A DNA stretch of 64,000 bases from Leucaena leucocephala (lineage: Eukaryota > Streptophyta > Magnoliopsida > Fabales > Fabaceae): positions 19,338,568 through 19,402,567 of the forward strand of contig CM073538.1 in the NCBI GenBank assembly GCA_037074615.1, read 5' to 3'. The translations under genes were made by a program, and so were the position numbers. Shown here in pieces: positions 60,291-64,000 of the stretch; the stretch's first letter is position 1, and every line of letters starts with the position of its first letter. Below the pieces are notes generated by a model that saw nothing but the letters and a program-made list of their open reading frames with translations, searched no databases and had not been told where the DNA came from.

Positions 60291-63200
60291 AAAAATCCTT
60301 TTAAAAATATGTTTTTGTTGTTTCCTAAACGCACACTTAGGTGCAATAAGTTGTTTTTATATTTATATAGTAAAAAAGATAAGAAAATAATTATATATGC
60401 ATATTTTATATTTTATTTGTATACTCACCATCTATTATTTATCTCTTTTTAAATAAACTATATATATATAAATATTTATGGATTTTAAAACTCGAAATTG
60501 CTTTAGGTTTAATTAATGTTTGTTCGGCTTAGAAATAACAATGTATTTGAACACATAATAGTAATGACTGTTTTATTTTAAATGTTTATGAATCAAGAGC
60601 ATACATATATACTTCATTTATTTCCGTGCAACCAAGAAGCCATGTTAGATTGTTTAACAAAAGCATAATATCTGCATGAATCAAAATATTCACTTATTGT
60701 GCTTATTAAAAAGATTGATAATAAATATCTAAAAACAATCTCATTTTATAGTTATCTATTAATTATTTGTTATGCAGGAATTATAGAAGGAATAAAATTT
60801 TTTGCTTCTATTTTGGTAAGTTCTCTAATATTATTTTGTCATGTGACATTTTTTTAATGTAGTCATTTAATTTAACTTTACATAAAAAAAAGCACACATA
60901 GCTAAGTGTGATTTGATAATTTGATAAAATAGATGTAAGAAATTTAATGTAAGTATATATTATTGTATGTATATAATTCCTCAAATTTTGTTTTTTATGA
61001 AGATATAATTCCTCTAAACTTTAAGATGTGTGTGGACAAATAATACACAAAATTAATTGTATAGAAGTTAATTATATGCATAAATATAAGATTTTATGGG
61101 AGCTCATTGTAAAGTTTCAAATGTTATGACGATTATCTATACATAAACTAAAGTTTAGGGGTTATGTGTAATTTAGCCTAAATTAAAATATAAAAAGGTG
61201 GGTTAAAATGAGTCTAGCCCCCTGAAGTAAATTTTTTTAAAGGAATCTAACATTCTAAATAATTTTATAGTTTATTTAGCACTCTGAAATATATTTTCAA
61301 GTGGATTTAATAGTCTAAAGTATTTTGTGGTTTATCTACTGCACAAAAATATTTTTTAAATGTATCTATTACCTTAAAGTTATTATTAAAAAAATATTTT
61401 TAAGTACTGCATACACTTTCACTTAAAAGACTTTTTGAGGAGTTGATGTTTAACCTAAAATTATGATAAAATTTCTCTTCAAAAAAATAATATTTTATGG
61501 ATAAAATTGTGCCATGAAATATTTTAAGGTAATGAATAAACTATAAAATATTTTAAGATACTAGATGTATTTAAAAAACTACTTTAGACAGTTCCATTTG
61601 AGTTTTTTTTTTTTAAATTAATCCCTGCCTTGCCATTGGCCAATTTCTGCATATAAATCAGAGGGGAAGATAGTTATTACCCCCACCAAACGGCAAACAT
61701 GAAAAATGCTATACGTGTGCAAGTCCTCTGAGAACAAAAACGTATGTACAATGTTTATTTTTCAACGTTGTTGTTCGGTGTTGGTGGTGATCAACATCAA
61801 TATCAATATTATTATTAATTATTATATAATTAACAGAAAAAAGGCAACGTAACACAACGCACCGATGTCACGTAAGAAAAAATGTAGGTGAATTTGTCAC
61901 AAAGCTTTAATCCAATATAAGAGAAGAGATAGTGGTTATTATTCGTTCGTACATGAAGGTGTGTGTTAGACGAGAAGTTGGTGAAGCCAATATCTGTTTC
62001 CAAGTTCTTACATTCTTTCTCTAACTCTCTAACTTCCTTTGAATTCATCTCCTTTATTTTTTCTTATTATGGCGTCTTGATGAAGCCATTGATGTCTTCG
62101 ATGCTTTTTAATTATATTTGTCTTAATATTCTTCGACCACGACGTCGTTTCTTCTTGTACCTATCCTGGTGTTCATGAATTTAGACAACTTCCTCATTCC
62201 TCACTCCTCAAAGACCAAAAACATTATTCTTCTTATCTTAAATATAAAAATTAATTTATTTTTTAAAATAAATTAAAAAATTCAAATAAACTATTTAATT
62301 ATTATTAATATAAGAGTTATTTAAATAATTTAAATATATTAAGCAGTATAAAATATGAATTTATCTTAAAAAATTATATTTAATTATAATTAATTTATTT
62401 ATTTATTTAAAAAAATTAACTAACTCTTATATTTAAAATTAAATAATTATATAAAGAAGTCTCCCAACAACAATATGGCATGTAAGATGCTTATTTTTAA
62501 ACCATGTTAGCTTTTGGAGATCGTATCAATAATGTGTGTGTGTGTGTGTATATCTATAAGACAACATACGAAATTACGAATTGATGTCATGCGTACGTAG
62601 ATTAATTAATCTTGATTAGGTGATTTTGGAGATCAATAATTAATGTTATCGATAATTTTATTGATACTAAAAAAGAGCTTGAAGTAATAATTAAAACCGC
62701 GCTTATTGGTTGGGGTAGTCATTTTCTCCTTAATTATATAGATGACAATTTTTGATTAGTTATTTTTCATTTATTATTATTATAAATAACAGTGTATATA
62801 TATAATGGGAGGCTAAAAACACACACAAAGTACATAATCAAGGGGATCAATAACTTTTTTCTATGGAAAAGATTATCCTTTCCAAGACCATCTTTCAACC
62901 CGTTGACTACGTAAATACACGTAAGTCTACATTAATTAACGGGCTTCCTATTTAATTAGTTTAAGAAACCAGAACAACAGAACTGTTGAAAACAAATTAA
63001 AGGTGCTTTCTTATTCCTTAGAGGGAACTTCTTTCTTACGAAAATGGTATTTAATACTACGGCCGTAGTCAAAAAAAGGCTTAGATTTATAAGTAATTAA
63101 CAGAAACTTCTCCCTATAAGTCCATCAAGGTTGGTCTAGCTAGTTGCATTTTGGTATTGTAATTCAACAAAGCTTGAGTACAAAAGTTTGCATTTGTCAA

Positions 63201-63797
63201 TGTAAGAACCTTAATGAATAATTTGTAAGTATTTTTATAAATTAATTTTTGAAGGAAATATTAAGGAAAAGCCTATCATTAAAAAACATTTGTGAGAAGG
63301 ACTTAAGTCATAGTGCCGATATTTTATGTATATAAAATTTATAAAATATTAATATTTTTTGTATAAAAATTTATCAGGTCAATCCCATCACTAAAATCCC
63401 TCAATTTTCCCATTTTTGAGGTGTGAAATAATCTACTTCTTCTTGTTGTTTTTTAGCCAATAAATCTCAATCTATTTCTATCCTATTGAACTCTCAAAGT
63501 TTGATTGATGGAAATTATTTATGTAATAAGAATAAAGACCTTTCCCTATTAAATTTTAATTAATTCAAATGTATTAATAAAGATAATTAAAAGTATTAAA
63601 TTTATCATGAAATTTAAATAATTTTTAATAAGTATTATTCCTATTAACTATACTAAATTACAACATTATATTAATATCTACTTTCCCTTTCCCTCACTAT
63701 CTTTATTAAATATAGTTAATATAGAAGAAAAATATTTAATACTCCTTAAAACTATTAAATATTTTTTAAAAAAACCAAGAGTACTTTTTAAAAAATG

Positions 63798-63835
<38 letters not shown>

Positions 63836-64000
63836 GGGAGGAGGAGCTTCCTTCTAAAGTATAATGATTTATTTATCGAGTTTATTTAATATGTTAAGAT
63901 TTATTTTTAATTTGTGTGAAATATGCTAAAAGTGACTTATAAATAAAATTATAAAAATATAAACTATTCTTCTAATTCTATTTATAGGATAGAGATAAAA

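Larger units (their letters stand above)
56635..64000. other. 7.4 kb intergenic, MITEs and AT-rich DNA, no gene seen
   Basis: Upstream of the MYB gene. It holds MITEs at 57317-58210 and 58570-59003, an inverted copy of the 37.6-kb element at 60200-60290, a TG microsatellite near 62531-62549 and a TA repeat of about 37 bases at 63795-63831. Minus-strand frames such as 59777-60028 have no family resemblance. Confidence 0.6.

Overview
The window is nuclear DNA of a flowering plant, most likely a eudicot. It is AT-rich, its genes have GT-AG introns, it carries an intron-containing tRNA-Tyr, and the gene families are plant-specific: a UGT85-type glycosyltransferase, an R2R3-MYB, a wall-associated-kinase-like ectodomain protein and a plastid DnaJ. 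The intergenic space is filled with plant transposons. I could not fix the species.

Layout. 1-1000: two hAT-like non-autonomous elements. 1346-11213: a UGT85-type pseudogene whose second exon is split by a complete, very young Copia retrotransposon (3403-10551; 483-bp LTRs with one mismatch; 5-bp target duplication GTTAC). 11.8-12.7 kb: MITE-like repeats. 13.0-19.1 kb (minus): a complete plastid DnaJ gene of seven coding exons, 440 residues, with a Stowaway-like MITE in intron 4. 19.5-21.7 kb: repeat-rich. 21.7-28.7 kb: a full-length L1-type LINE with an 18-bp target duplication, itself carrying a 5'-truncated RTE-type LINE with its own 15-bp target duplication. 28.9-30.0 kb (minus): an unrecognised ORF block. 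30.2-30.9 kb: about six copies of a 108-bp tandem repeat. 31.18 kb: tRNA-Tyr(GUA). 31.5-33.1 kb: a kinase-less WAK-like gene. 34.2-36.5 kb (minus): an alpha/beta hydrolase. 36.5-43.3 kb: no gene, several MITE families. 43.35-44.1 kb (minus): a STOP1-like zinc-finger pseudogene ending at a hAT-like MITE. 44.54-48.9 kb: a decayed Copia element with a 5' LTR only. 48.9-55.3 kb: a fold-back element, a Stowaway-like MITE and a SINE with clean target duplications. 55.3-56.5 kb (minus): an R2R3-MYB of the MYB53/92/93 type. 56.6-64.0 kb: AT-rich DNA and MITEs.

Four protein genes look intact (plastid DnaJ, WAK-like, alpha/beta hydrolase, MYB), plus the tRNA. They are independent genes with no shared pathway evident; this is a normal transposon-rich plant intergenic landscape. 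I see no operon, CRISPR array or prokaryote-like system. The best leads are the nested, datable insertions, the unrecognised ORF block at 29.3-30.0 kb and the 108-bp repeat array. All exon borders were read by eye from splice signals, reading frame and family resemblance.
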